Assembly: GCA_022592445.1 (NCBI GenBank)
Contig: JABYQR010000640.1
Coordinates: 1 to 14,374 of the forward strand
From: Cytidiella melzeri
Taxonomy: Eukaryota > Basidiomycota > Agaricomycetes > Polyporales > Irpicaceae
Length of the DNA stretch: 14,374 bases
Reading direction: 5' to 3'
Below the pieces are notes generated by a model. It was not told the DNA's origin. It ran no database searches and saw only the letters and a program-made list of their open reading frames with translations. Below are positions 1 through 8,700 of the stretch, in pieces (position 1 is the stretch's first letter; every line of letters begins with the position of its first letter). A program made the translations under genes and the position numbers.

Positions 1-384
1 CCTTAATTTTCGCAATTTACCTCTTGTTTTTATCTATAAAACTCCAGGCTGCAGCTCAGTTGCAACCTTTCCTACATAAACTCCTTTGCACGTCTATTAA
101 GCGCCCGTATCACGTGGCTTAGACGCTCCACACGGTCACATTACTTGCTACTACGTCACACTGGCATGTGACTTAGCTTAAGTAAGACCACATGGCTACA
201 AGCACATGGCTCAGCCCATAGCTAGGGTTTGATGTCATAGATACCATCCACATGGGCTCCTTATTGTTCTTTCCCTATTGTTCTCTTTATGGAAGGATGT
301 TCTCACAGGTGTGGGAATGGAATACAATAGTTGGTCTCCTTTTAGATAGATTCTCTCACGAGTAGAGTTCTTGGCAAGGACTAG

Positions 385-398
385 ACAATAGCTATTGT
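385..398. repeat. 14-bp perfect palindrome in the LTR
   Basis: ACAATAGCTATTGT equals its own reverse complement. The same palindrome in copy B (12947-12960) marks exactly where copy C begins, so it may be an integration or recombination site. Confidence 0.85.
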
Positions 399-487
399 TC
401 TCCTTTAGGTAGTTCTTTTGTTCTTTGTTCACACGGCTTCTTGCAAAGCCTGCCCTCAACATGGTCTGTGCGCAGGTCCCTGAAGTC

Positions 488-495
488 TATATATA
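488..495 (+). promoter_or_regulatory. LTR TATA box, copy A
   Basis: TATATATA lies about 25-32 bases upstream of GATCTCGACCT, a normal TATA-to-start distance. The same box is at 13470-13477 in copy C. It is the likely promoter of the element's genomic RNA and defines the U3/R border near 520. Confidence 0.65.
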
Positions 496-519
496 CTGCT
501 GCATGTACGCTCCTAGCCC

Positions 520-531
520 CGATCTCGACCT
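520..531 (+). promoter_or_regulatory. Predicted RNA 5' end, complementary to the primer site
   Basis: CGATCTCGACCT is the exact reverse complement of AGGTCGAGATCG at 13721-13732, which begins two bases after the end of LTR copy C. It lies where transcription should start relative to the TATA box. In Tf1/sushi-type elements the first nucleotides of the RNA pair with the primer-binding site and prime reverse transcription. Copy C keeps ten contiguous matching bases (13505-13514) with one mismatch beyond. Confidence 0.6.
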
Positions 532-551
532 CTTGGTCTTTACTGGGCTAG

Positions 552-618
552 GTAAGCAAATCCCCTCTGTACTACATAGCTGGTAGTCAGAATACTAACT
601 TGGTCTTTACTGGGCTAG
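552..618 (+). other. Intron-like segment inside LTR copy A
   Basis: The segment begins GTAAGC, has ACTAAC at 595-600 as a branch point, and ends CTAG at 618. It is 67 nt, typical for this window. The 19-bp sequence ttggtctttactgggctag occurs just before the donor (533-551) and again as the last 19 bases of the segment (600-618), so splicing would remove exactly one repeat period. The counterpart in copy C is 13535-13602 (68 nt). Splicing itself is inferred. Confidence 0.5.
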
Positions 619-734
619 ACATCTGTATAAGGTTTATAGCTGGTGAGAGTATTGAGCTTCACGCCTACCACCACCACTTCGTCGTCATCCACTTCGTGTC
701 CCTGTTTGTCACGTCGAGCCTTGTCTCCGTGTCA

Positions 735-885
735 AGCTGTATTCATTGTTTTGTTATTGACACTGTCACTTTCTGCATTCTGCCATCTAATTCCCACACT
801 TTGGGGGACAAAAAGGTCACATCTGAAAAGGCATCAATGTGCTGGAGCACACTGGAACAATTCTTCTTCATTCTTCAGGAATTGT
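735..885. other. Short unassigned stretch between LTR A and the foldback element
   Basis: No convincing gene. It contains tcttcaggaattgta (872-886) abutting the left arm; the same 15 bases recur in the spacer at 2583-2597. Confidence 0.5.
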
Positions 886-2179
886 AACATCCTGTCAAAT
901 GAAGTGGAATTGAGCAAGTTATGGCCAGTCTACTAAAAAAGGTCACTCGGACTCAGATTCAAACTCCACTCTTGCTATGATGTCACATTCTGGTCAGGTA
1001 CATGTGCAGCAATCCACAGACATTGCTTGCTCTCTGAACAAGGATTACAATTAAAAGACATGCCACACAAAGTTTTGGCTCTGAGCAAGAGTTACCAGTA
1101 CTTTGGAAGCTAACTACCAAATCTCAATCCCTACATGCTTGGACAATGTAGGTTTGTGGCTGCATTAGTAGTGAGTACTGTATCTGATTGTTTCACAAAG
1201 TTTTACAACTGTTAGTTGCTCTCTAAGCAGGATTTACAATCAGAACATAGCCGGTGGCAGCTCTGATGGGGGTGAGGCAATGCAGACATCAGTTAGACAT
1301 GGTTTCATCAGCAGCCAGCGCTGCATTCAATTGGTCCACAAAATTTCACAACCATTAGTTGCTCTCTAAGGAGGAGTTACAATCAGAGCACAGCCTGTGG
1401 CAGTTCTAGTGGGGCTGAGGCAGTTCAGACATCAACAAAACGTAGTTGCATCAGCAGCAAGCACTGCATTGGATTGTTCCACAAAGTTTCACAACAACTA
1501 GTTGTTCTATAAGCAGGAGTGACAATTGAAACACAGCCGGTGGCAGTTTCAATGCAGATGAGGCAGTTCTGGTGGGGCTGAGGCAGGTCAGACATCAACA
1601 GGACGCGGTTGCATCAGCATAGAGGACTGCAGATGAGGCAGTTCATACATCAGGCAGTTCTAGTGGGGCTGAGGCAGTTCAGACATCAACAGGACGCGGT
1701 TGCATCAGCATAGAGCACTGCCTTTGATTCTTTCACACAGTTTCAGAACCACTAGGGCTCTATAAGCAGGAGTTACAATCAGAACACAGCCTGTGGCAGT
1801 TTCAATGGAGATGAGGCAGTTCATACATCAACAGGACACATATAACTTGCTGTGGGAGTCAATCTAATGAGACACCCTCAAGCCCTTTATTTTGTATGCA
1901 AGCAATTTACTGTCATCAGCAGTGAACACTGCACTAGATTCATGATAAGATATATGAAGCCCCTTGCCACCATTGGTGACTACCCTCATCAATGTATGGC
2001 TTGTTTTCCCGCAACCAAACTTATCATTCGTAGTACAGTCACTTTATCCCAGATCAAGTTGCCTTTCAACAGTGTCACCAATAGAAAATGCATGTAATGC
2101 AGTCGATATTCATGTCCAGATGGCTTGGCAAGGTCCTTACCAGGAACAGAGTTGTTTACTCAGGTTCCTTTTGGTAACA
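886..2179 (+). repeat. Left inverted arm
   Basis: Pairs with 2628-3687 in reverse complement. It is longer than the right arm mainly because it holds an extra subrepeat and a local reduplication around 1560-1700, where geometry such as gaggcagttc and acaggacgcggttgcatcagc is repeated twice in succession. Confidence 0.85.
1150..1830 (+). repeat. About four degenerate tandem subrepeats in the left arm
   Basis: Each unit of about 130-150 bp contains, in order, a TTCCACAAAGTTTCACAACC-like segment, TAGTTGCTCTCTAAG-like, GGAGTTACAATCAGAACAC-like, CAGCCTGTGGCAGTT and CAGACATCAACA. The 'ttacaatcaga' anchor recurs near 1227, 1378 and 1775, and in diverged form near 1523. Extra partial copies lie at 1560-1700. 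Confidence 0.8.
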
Positions 2180-2627
2180 AAGTCAAAGGTGCAATTAACT
2201 ATTTCATGCTATATGATTCATTCAATTTTCTATCAATAACTTGCAACCCTGCTCCTGCAGTTTACCAAATTGTATCTAGAATATTTAACGTAGTTCAACA
2301 CCATTAAGAAAAAGACGCATGTCAAACAATCTTTATCTCCATGCTCTACTCCACAAACTTGTACATGTTCTAATTCTGTATTCACACCCATTGTTGCACT
2401 TCAAACAATACAGCACAGTCCCTCTTCTTTCATGAATAATTGTGTGCTCCAGCGGAAACAAACCACCAACTTACTAAACATTACTCATTGAAGAAGCTAT
2501 TCTCAACAAAATTACTTGTTCAGGCTGCTACCAGCACCAAGTTTACTGGCAAATCTGGCTCAAAAGGTAATATTTCATTCAATCTTCAGGAATTGTACTT
2601 GCTGCTTGCCGGCCTTGCTAACGCTAG
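2180..2627. other. Central spacer of the foldback element
   Basis: AT-rich, 448 bp, lying between the inner edges of the arms. The open frames crossing it are short and have no recognisable domain. I see no transposase motif. It contains the 15-bp sequence at 2583-2597 that also lies at the outer left border of the element. Confidence 0.6.
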
Positions 2628-3687
2628 TGTTACCAACAAGAACCTCAGTAAACAACTTTGTTCCTGGTAAGAACCTTGCCAAATAATCCAGTCATAAATA
2701 TTGCCTGTAATAAGGGCATTTGCTATCCGTGACACCTTTGACAAGCAGCTTAATCTGGGATACAGTGACTGTATTACAACGGATAAGTTTGGTTGCAGGA
2801 AAAGGAGCCATACATTAATAAATGTAGTTGCCAATGGTAGCAAGGGGCTTCATATATCTTGTCATTAATCTTGTGCAGTGTTCACTGCTGATTCTAGAAA
2901 ATCACTTGCTTCAAGAATGCAGGGCCTGAGGGTGTCTCATTAGATCAATTGCTAGACCATGTTACATGTGTCCTGTTGATGTCTGAACTGCCTCATCCCC
3001 ATGGGAATGGCCACAGGCTGTGTTCTGATTGTAACTCCTCCTTGGAGAGCAACTAATGGTTGTGAAACTTTGTGGAACAATCAAATGCAGTGCTGGCTGC
3101 TGATGCAATCATGCCCCATGGATGTCTGAACTGCCTCGTTCCCATTGGAACTGCCACAGGCTGTGTTCTGATTGTAACTCCTCCTTGGAGAGCAACTAGT
3201 AATTGTGAAGCTGTGTGGAAAAATCAAATGCAGTGCTTGCTGTTGATGCAACCATTTTTTGTTGATGTCTGAACTGTGTCATCCCCATTGAAACTGCCAC
3301 AGGCCGTGTTCTGATTGTAACTCTTGCTTAGGGAGCATCTAGTGGTTGTGAAACTTTGTGGAACAATCAGATGCAGTGCTCCCCGCTGATGCAACCACAA
3401 ATTGACATTGTCAGAGAATGTAGGGGTTGAGAATGTTGTGTTAGCTTCTAAAGTACTGGTAATTCTTGCTCAGAGCCAATCATACTTGTGTCATGTCTTC
3501 TGATTGCATTTCTTGTTTGAAGAGCAAGCAATGTCTGTAGATTGCTGTGCATGTACCTGACCAGAATTTGACATCATGTGCCAGCAAGAGTGGAGTTTGA
3601 ATCTGAGTCTGAGTGACCTTTTTCAGTGGACTGGCTATAAGTTGCTCAATTGCACTTCAATTGACATGATATTTGTACCAGGATGTT
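2628..3687 (-). repeat. Right inverted arm
   Basis: Reverse complement of the left arm, with three of the internal units (anchors near 3022, 3165 and 3310). The arms have drifted by many substitutions and small indels, so the element is not a fresh insertion or a cloning artefact. Confidence 0.85.
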
Positions 3688-4172
3688 GCCACAAGCTAGG
3701 GCTATCCGATGTTGTATACTATGTACCAATTTTTACCCATATGCAATCTGTAAAAATCAAAAAGTTGGTGCAGCTCAACCTACAGGTCACCACAGGTTTT
3801 TGCTATCTATGCTGAAATTTATACTCAATTTAAGGACTTTATGCCTGATCAGTCATAGCAAAATTCACCTGTGGTGACCTAGTAACCTGTACACAACATT
3901 CGACATATTCTGGATTTCACACTGCACATGAAACATGAGATACATCAATTCCCTAGGAAATATATTGTAACATTGATATCATACTTTCAAACATGTTTCA
4001 TGATCTTTTGAGGCAAGAAAATGCACCTCTGCCATGTGTGTGCTGTGTGTCTCATCAGCACTGCGCATGAACTGCAAGATATATCAAGCTCCCTGCCACC
4101 ATCCTCATACTCTCAGCACTTACCACTCAAACCCTGCTTCTCTACAATTTGATACTGCTGCAGCGCCATTTG
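3688..4172. other. Noncoding stretch with diverged relatives of arm sequence
   Basis: No convincing gene. The segments starting near 3919 (cactgcacatg...) and 4059 (cactgcgcatg...gatatatcaag) resemble each other and the arm segment near 1930 (cactgcac...gatatatgaagcccc, then ttgccaccat). They suggest an older, decayed member of the same repeat family outside the intact inverted arms. Confidence 0.5.
3784..3880. mobile_element. 97-bp hairpin, MITE-like
   Basis: The ends are perfect 14-bp inverted repeats, AGGTCACCACAGGT (3784-3797) and its reverse complement (3867-3880). The match resumes just inside, as ttttgctat and atagcaaaa. Such a compact palindromic unit with no coding capacity fits a miniature inverted-repeat transposon. 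I see no clear target duplication (flanks ctac and agta), so an unrelated palindrome is possible. Confidence 0.5.
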
Positions 4173-4706
4173 GTCAGTACATCATTGTGCACATTGCACT
4201 TGTGTCAGGTCACTGTATTGATTGAAGTTAATTTTACAGCTTGCCATCCTATCTACCTTGCAAAATCTTCCTTTGAAGCCACTTCTTCTTGTGATACCTC
4301 ATCACACCGTCATTGCCACAGGCTGTTTGTTGCTTTAGTGCTGGTTGGTAAGCACATTGTTGTTTGCATTGCACCTGCCTTAGGCCACTGAACTGAAATT
4401 GGTCTTACAGCTGACTGTCCCACTGTGCCATCTACAAATTGCCTTTTGATACACCCCTGTTGCTCCAGGTACTTCTGTGACTTCAGTGCTGGTCAGTCAG
4501 TACATTTTTATCTGCATTGCACTTGCCTTGTGGCACCATACTAAAACTGTCTTCCCAGCTAGCCATCTGACTGAACCTTTTCAAAACTGTCCTTTAAAAC
4601 ATCTCCATTGGTCCACTGGATATCTCGCTCCTTCAGTGCTGGTCAGTCAGCACCTTGTTGCTTATGTTGCACCTGCCTTGGGTCACATGGCTGACTTTTC
4701 TTACAG
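4173..4706 (+). repeat. Four tandem units each with an intron-like core
   Basis: Four diverged units with start spacing of 171, 148 and 150 bp share AGTGCTGG, TTGCAC/TTGCACCTGCC and an acceptor-like TTACAGCT. The intron-like cores are 4173-4239, 4344-4410, 4492-4558 and 4642-4706 (67, 67, 67 and 65 nt). Three start GTCAGT; the second starts GTTGGT, with GTAAGC four bases later. Each has a branch-like motif near its 3' end (TTGAT, CTGAAC, CTAAA, CTGAC) and ends in YAG. The intervening segments are 104, 81 and 83 bp and have no single continuous reading frame. The last acceptor is 41 bases before the start codon at 4748, so the units may form a spliced 5' leader for that gene. Confidence 0.6.
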
Positions 4707-4747
4707 CTAGCCTCTTCAAATTCCCCTAAGCAACATCCACAGACATA

Positions 4748-5282
4748 ATGCAGTTCTTGACCTCTCTTGTATTGCTTGCCAGCATTGGCACCATTGTCAA
4801 CAGTGCCATCCATACTGCAACTGTGTCTGCTGCCCCATACAGTGGTGAACAACCCTACCATCTGATTGATTTCAGAAACTCAAACAGCTTAAAACAACGG
4901 CGTGCAAAAGTGTCTACCAAGTCTACCAAGTCTACCAAGTCTGACTCACAAGCAGGTACATTTTAAGTTGACTGTAGGTGTGCAGCATAGAAACTGAGCA
5001 CTACCTACAGCATATGATGCAGATTGTGCAAGACTTGCTACACTAGAGAACAACAAGCGGTCAATTGATCAGCAGATTCTGCGGCTTGAACAAGAGCTGT
5101 CAGATTTTAGAAATAAGGACATAGGGTCACCTGATTTCCGTGACAAAGGTGCTCTGCTGAGCGCTGTCATGCATAACGATGCTCGAAAGAGCCGTTTAGA
5201 ACAATTGAAACAGCAGAGAGATAAAATACTTCGTAGTATGTATCATTACAGAAAGAAGACTGAGGGCCACAAACCAGCCTAA
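4748..5282 (+). CDS. Small secreted coiled-coil protein, unknown function
   Basis: Two exons, 4748-4955 and 5011-5282, encode 159 residues; the 55-nt intron starts GTACAT, ends CTACAG, and splits codon 70. Without splicing the frame stops after 72 codons. Residues 1-20 form a good signal peptide (MQFLTSLVLLASIGTIVNSA), with likely cleavage near residue 20. A dibasic pair at 51-52 (KQRR) could be a Kex2 site. Residues 57-65 are a short Ser-Thr-Lys repeat, encoded by tandem tctaccaag. From about 77 the sequence is strongly charged and helical with heptad-like leucines (LENNKRSIDQQILRLEQEL, then SRLEQLKQQRDKIL). There is only one cysteine (residue 74), unlike disulfide-rich effectors. I recognise no family. 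The gene converges on the regulator gene downstream and lies directly after the tandem repeats. An effector-like or extracellular role is only a guess. Confidence 0.75.
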
Positions 5283-5702
5283 TTTCTCTCTTGAGCCATT
5301 ACCTATGATTCCTATGTATGTTTTGCATGTCACCTACACACAAATACGTTACAAACACCATGCTGGAGAGAAACTGGGGGGTGAGGATCTAAGAAGCCAA
5401 ATTGACATACATGGCTGATGGCCACAAGAGGTGAGCAGGGTATAAGGGTTGCAATGAGTGAGGTCAGCAAGTGGTATTGGACAACAAGATACAAGATATC
5501 AGTAGCAGCGACAGCAACAGGAGGTAAACAAGAAGCCAAAGCATGATTAGACAATATATAGGTAACACTATACTATCATTGTTCAAAAAATATCATGACT
5601 GTATATGTGTGCGTAAAGTGGAGTAGTGGAGGTGTTTATCCGCTCTGAACAAAGTTTTTACTTACTAATTAAATCGTACCTCTCTCCCGGAACCCGTGCA
5701 AT
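5283..5702. other. Intergenic region between convergent genes
   Basis: Holds the 3' ends of the secreted-protein gene (+) and the regulator gene (-). The open frames here are short and have no coding character I trust. Confidence 0.6.
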
Positions 5703-8700
5703 CTAATACATGACGTTCTGATCTGCATACATCTCCCCTCCTCCTCCTCCTCCTCCTCCTCCAGCCCCGTTCGCCTGCTGATTCCTCCCACTGCTCGAGA
5801 ACGCCCCTGCCGTTGTCGTCGCCAAACCTTCCTGCTGATCGAAAATCCCTGTCTGGCGCATCAAGTTCATCCAATGGTCGCTCATAATCACATCTTCCGT
5901 GAACCCAAGCTCCGTCAACCCCGCGAGTGTCGTCACGTTCCCGTCTCCCAACAAATAGCTCAGCGGGTACTGCGGAGTGACACCCTGCTGCTGCTGTGGG
6001 TGGGGTGACTGAGGGAAATGGGAGGCAGCCTGTTGGGCGTGAGCGTCCCCGGCAAAGAACTGGGGAAACCCGGAAGAGGTGTCTGCCAGCGTGTGATTCA
6101 GAATGGAGTAGTTGGCAGGTACCATAAGAGGTTGTGAGTGCGGAGAAGGCATCGTGTGCGTGGTGGTGGCGGAGTTCAGAGGGCAGTGGGGGTTAAAGAG
6201 GTTGTGGGGAGGCTCGACAACTGCCAGGGTCGAGTTTTGTGGATGGATGGAGAGGTACTCTACGAGCGACGGATGCACTTGTTCGAACGCCTCTGATACA
6301 CTTTGCAGTACGGACCCAGAGTCGCCGGGCAAATGGACTGGGTTGCTGAATCCAGGCGAGGTGTCGCGTGAGGGGCTCTCGGCCGAGGAATTGGAGGGAG
6401 AGGAGGCGGATTCAGTGACGGGTGTACCATCTGTGGTGCTGATACTGGAAGCCTTGGGCCTCCGCTTTCTTGAAAGCAGCTTGGAGGACATGACGCGTGT
6501 TTGGCCGCCAAAGATGGCGAGACGCGAGGCAGTGATCTCAGCCTCGGGCCCCAGGTTGAGCTGGATATCTAGGGCGGGAGTTGCATGTCTGTTTCGGTAA
6601 TGCTGATACGACTTGTCAGCCTTGGCCTTCAGGTCTCGAAGGATACCCTACGACCATGTGAGTCAGAGCCAGCTCCTTGAGCATGGGTGAAAACGCACAT
6701 ATGCCTGGCGAGCCCTTTTGGAGGACTCTGCGCCCTTTGCAAAGATCTCCAAGACAAGCTCCAGTTCGAGCAGGGCACTGGCAGCCATACTTACTCCCGG
6801 AGATCTGAATACAGTTGTTCCCAGGATGATCTGTGACATATCAGGTTCAGGCTGCTGGTCGTGTTTTCAAACAAACAAAAAGGTGACTCACAGATGCCGA
6901 GAACGTGTGCGTCCAGATACCCCAAAATCGTCCACAGAGATCTGGACACCGTTCAAAATGGTGTATGAAGGATTTGATGAGCACGGATGCACATCTGTTC
7001 GCGGCGAGGAAGGAAGGCGCGTATGGGCTGCTGAGTGGGTTCTCGGGATTGTCGAGGAGAGCCTGAGCGAAGAACGTTCTGTGAATGTAGATCATGGCTA
7101 ACCACGGCATGATCAAACATATGAATCTACCCTGAGTTCATAAACTGGTACTTACCGATAGATCTGAATTGCGACAGCAACCAACCCTTCATGCAAAGTG
7201 CAGGGTTGTTGTAATCTTCCTCGTCAGGTCGGAGATAAAGTTTGTACGCAGGCAGCGTAGTCTGCCGTATCCTACGGTCAAGGTCCAACACGACCTCGTA
7301 CGAAGGCGCCTTGGCAGAAAGAAGCGAGTCCGTGATGTGTAGGTAAACCGTATGAGCAAACAAGAACTTCCACGTCCAGTCTGCAGACAGCGAGATCAAC
7401 ACAAACGGGACGGGGAGAGCAAAAGGCGGTAACCATGTCACATACATCCGGCGAAATTCTTTCCCACATTTTCCTCGTCATCAGTCGGTGACTCGCAGTC
7501 GATGTGGTTCAGTGCGATGCTCATAGGCCTTCCAAGAGCGACAGACTGAAGACGCAGTCGTATTAGGAGATATTTCGCGATTGCGAAACGGAAACAAGCT
7601 CACGTGCATCATCTCGAAGATGTACATCTCCCAGAATAGGTTGCGGCGACGGTTGACAATCTTTTCTTCCAGCTTCCATGCAGCGCTATCTCGGTCTGAT
7701 GGCACGGTCAGACACTTTCCAACACCCGTGGATAGCAGATAACTCACGCAAGCCAATCTGAATCACAGAGCAAAAATGTTGATAACGGGTTCTAAGAGGA
7801 ACAAGAGAGAATTTCGTACGTACAGCTTGCCCAAGCTTCGATGCCAACGAAAGCAGCGACCAAGCACTTTCCAGAGTGTACCGTGAGGTACACAAACTCT
7901 GATAGCTCGCCATGAGACTAAGTGCTTGCACTGTCTCGAGTTCAGGAGAGTCGAATACCGAGCGCATGTTGAGCGCAGCACGACCAAGGCGGTAATACTT
8001 CTCAGCCTCAACACTGCACGAGGGCAACGTGAGATCTACAAGGGCCCCGACGGCGAACACCATGAACAACGTCGCCAGTAGATGGGGACACCTGCTGGCA
8101 TCCGCATCCACCTTACGGTGATAGGCAGATCCTGGGTTCGCCGTCGATCTTCTGTATATGGGGGTGAGTATCTCATTGATGAGTTCGTCTCGTTTGATCG
8201 GACGGAACCACCACGAGAACTGTTCCAGGTACGTCTCGCACAGAGCCCATGCGCGTGGCTGTGGGGGGAGGTGCGCTTCCAGCTTGTCCATGAAGCTTTC
8301 GAAATCGTCATAGCAGATGTTGAAGGGGAACGTGTATGACCACTTCTCAATGTCCCAGTCGAGCTCGGGCATATCCAGCTCTTCCTCTTCCTGGTAGCAG
8401 CCTGAAGTTGAGCCTTCCACGCCGCTGCCAGGCCCAGCCTGGTGGCAATGTTCAGTGGTCAGGTATGCAGGTGAAGGTTGGGTGACAGCGTACCAAGAAC
8501 AGCGTCTACGATGCCGAAGCATGCGTTCAGAACTCGGACAGAGGGGCAGAGGGTGGTGCTTCAGCATACCTCTGATCCACCTGATCGCCCTATGTACTTT
8601 GTCTCTCCGTGTGCACCGATAGTCAGCGTGCCCAAGGCATCAATCGTCTGTGAGAGTGCGTTTCTTGAGAACTCGTCGTCGACGGTACGACGTACTTCTG

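Larger units (their letters stand above)
1..734 (+). mobile_element. LTR copy A (5' end outside window)
   Basis: This segment matches the LTR at 12961-13718 from that copy's base 12983 onward, so only about 22 bases are missing at the left. It ends in TGTCA at 734, after which the sequence differs from that following copy C, so 734/735 is the LTR edge. It is either a solo LTR or the 3' LTR of an element lying to the left. Copies A and C are close except for roughly the first 60 bases, where they differ at many sites. The LTR carries a CACGTG E-box (111-116), two CACATGGCT repeats (189-197, 203-211), a 14-bp palindrome (385-398), a TATA box and an intron-like segment. A 75-codon open frame on the minus strand recurs in the copies only because the LTR is repeated. 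Confidence 0.9.
886..3687. mobile_element. Foldback-like element with long inverted arms
   Basis: Reading the minus strand from 3687 gives a sequence collinear with the plus strand from 886 over more than 1 kb: outer edge AACATCCTG, a segment with caaactccactcttgct, the tandem subrepeats, a segment with aatgagacaccctca, and an inner edge TTGGTAACA. The arms are 886-2179 and 2628-3687, separated by 448 bp. Long inverted repeats holding internal tandem repeats around a short middle are the hallmark of Foldback/Galileo-type DNA transposons. No transposase frame is visible, so the copy would be non-autonomous. I could not identify target-site duplications, and the outer edges are soft because the first tens of bases carry an indel. 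An inverted duplication of host satellite-like sequence is the main alternative. Confidence 0.65.

Noticed and set aside
235..462. 75-codon minus-strand open frame, repeated at 13217-13444 and partly at 12797-12997
   Set aside because: It lies within the LTR and recurs only because the LTR is repeated; it opposes the element's transcript and has no recognisable domain.
600..936. Overlapping plus-strand open frames at the LTR A border
   Set aside because: They cross the LTR edge into unrelated DNA, overlap each other in different frames and lack domains.
1150..1830. Regularly spaced repeats considered as a CRISPR-like array
   Set aside because: Units are degenerate, about 130-150 bp, without unique spacers, and the context is eukaryotic.
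4149..4710. Plus-strand open frames of 77-80 codons with similar hydrophobic segments
   Set aside because: The similarity comes from the tandem DNA repeats. The frames are not continuous between units, and splice-signal conservation explains the segments better than coding.
4643..4861. Minus-strand frame rich in Gly and Cys
   Set aside because: Antisense to the signal-peptide exon of the secreted-protein gene, which has a better coding case.
5330..5554. 74-codon minus-strand hydrophobic frame
   Set aside because: Lies between convergent genes, has no domain and no supporting splice structure.
6112..6600. 162-codon plus-strand frame
   Set aside because: Antisense shadow of the last exon of the Zn2Cys6 regulator.
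8494..8570. Simpler gene model with one long intron from 8569 to 8439
   Set aside because: It also keeps frame, but splitting it into a 64-nt and a 55-nt intron around a 12-nt exon gives two standard-length introns with good branch points, and the added residues fit my recollection of the family. The simpler model remains possible.
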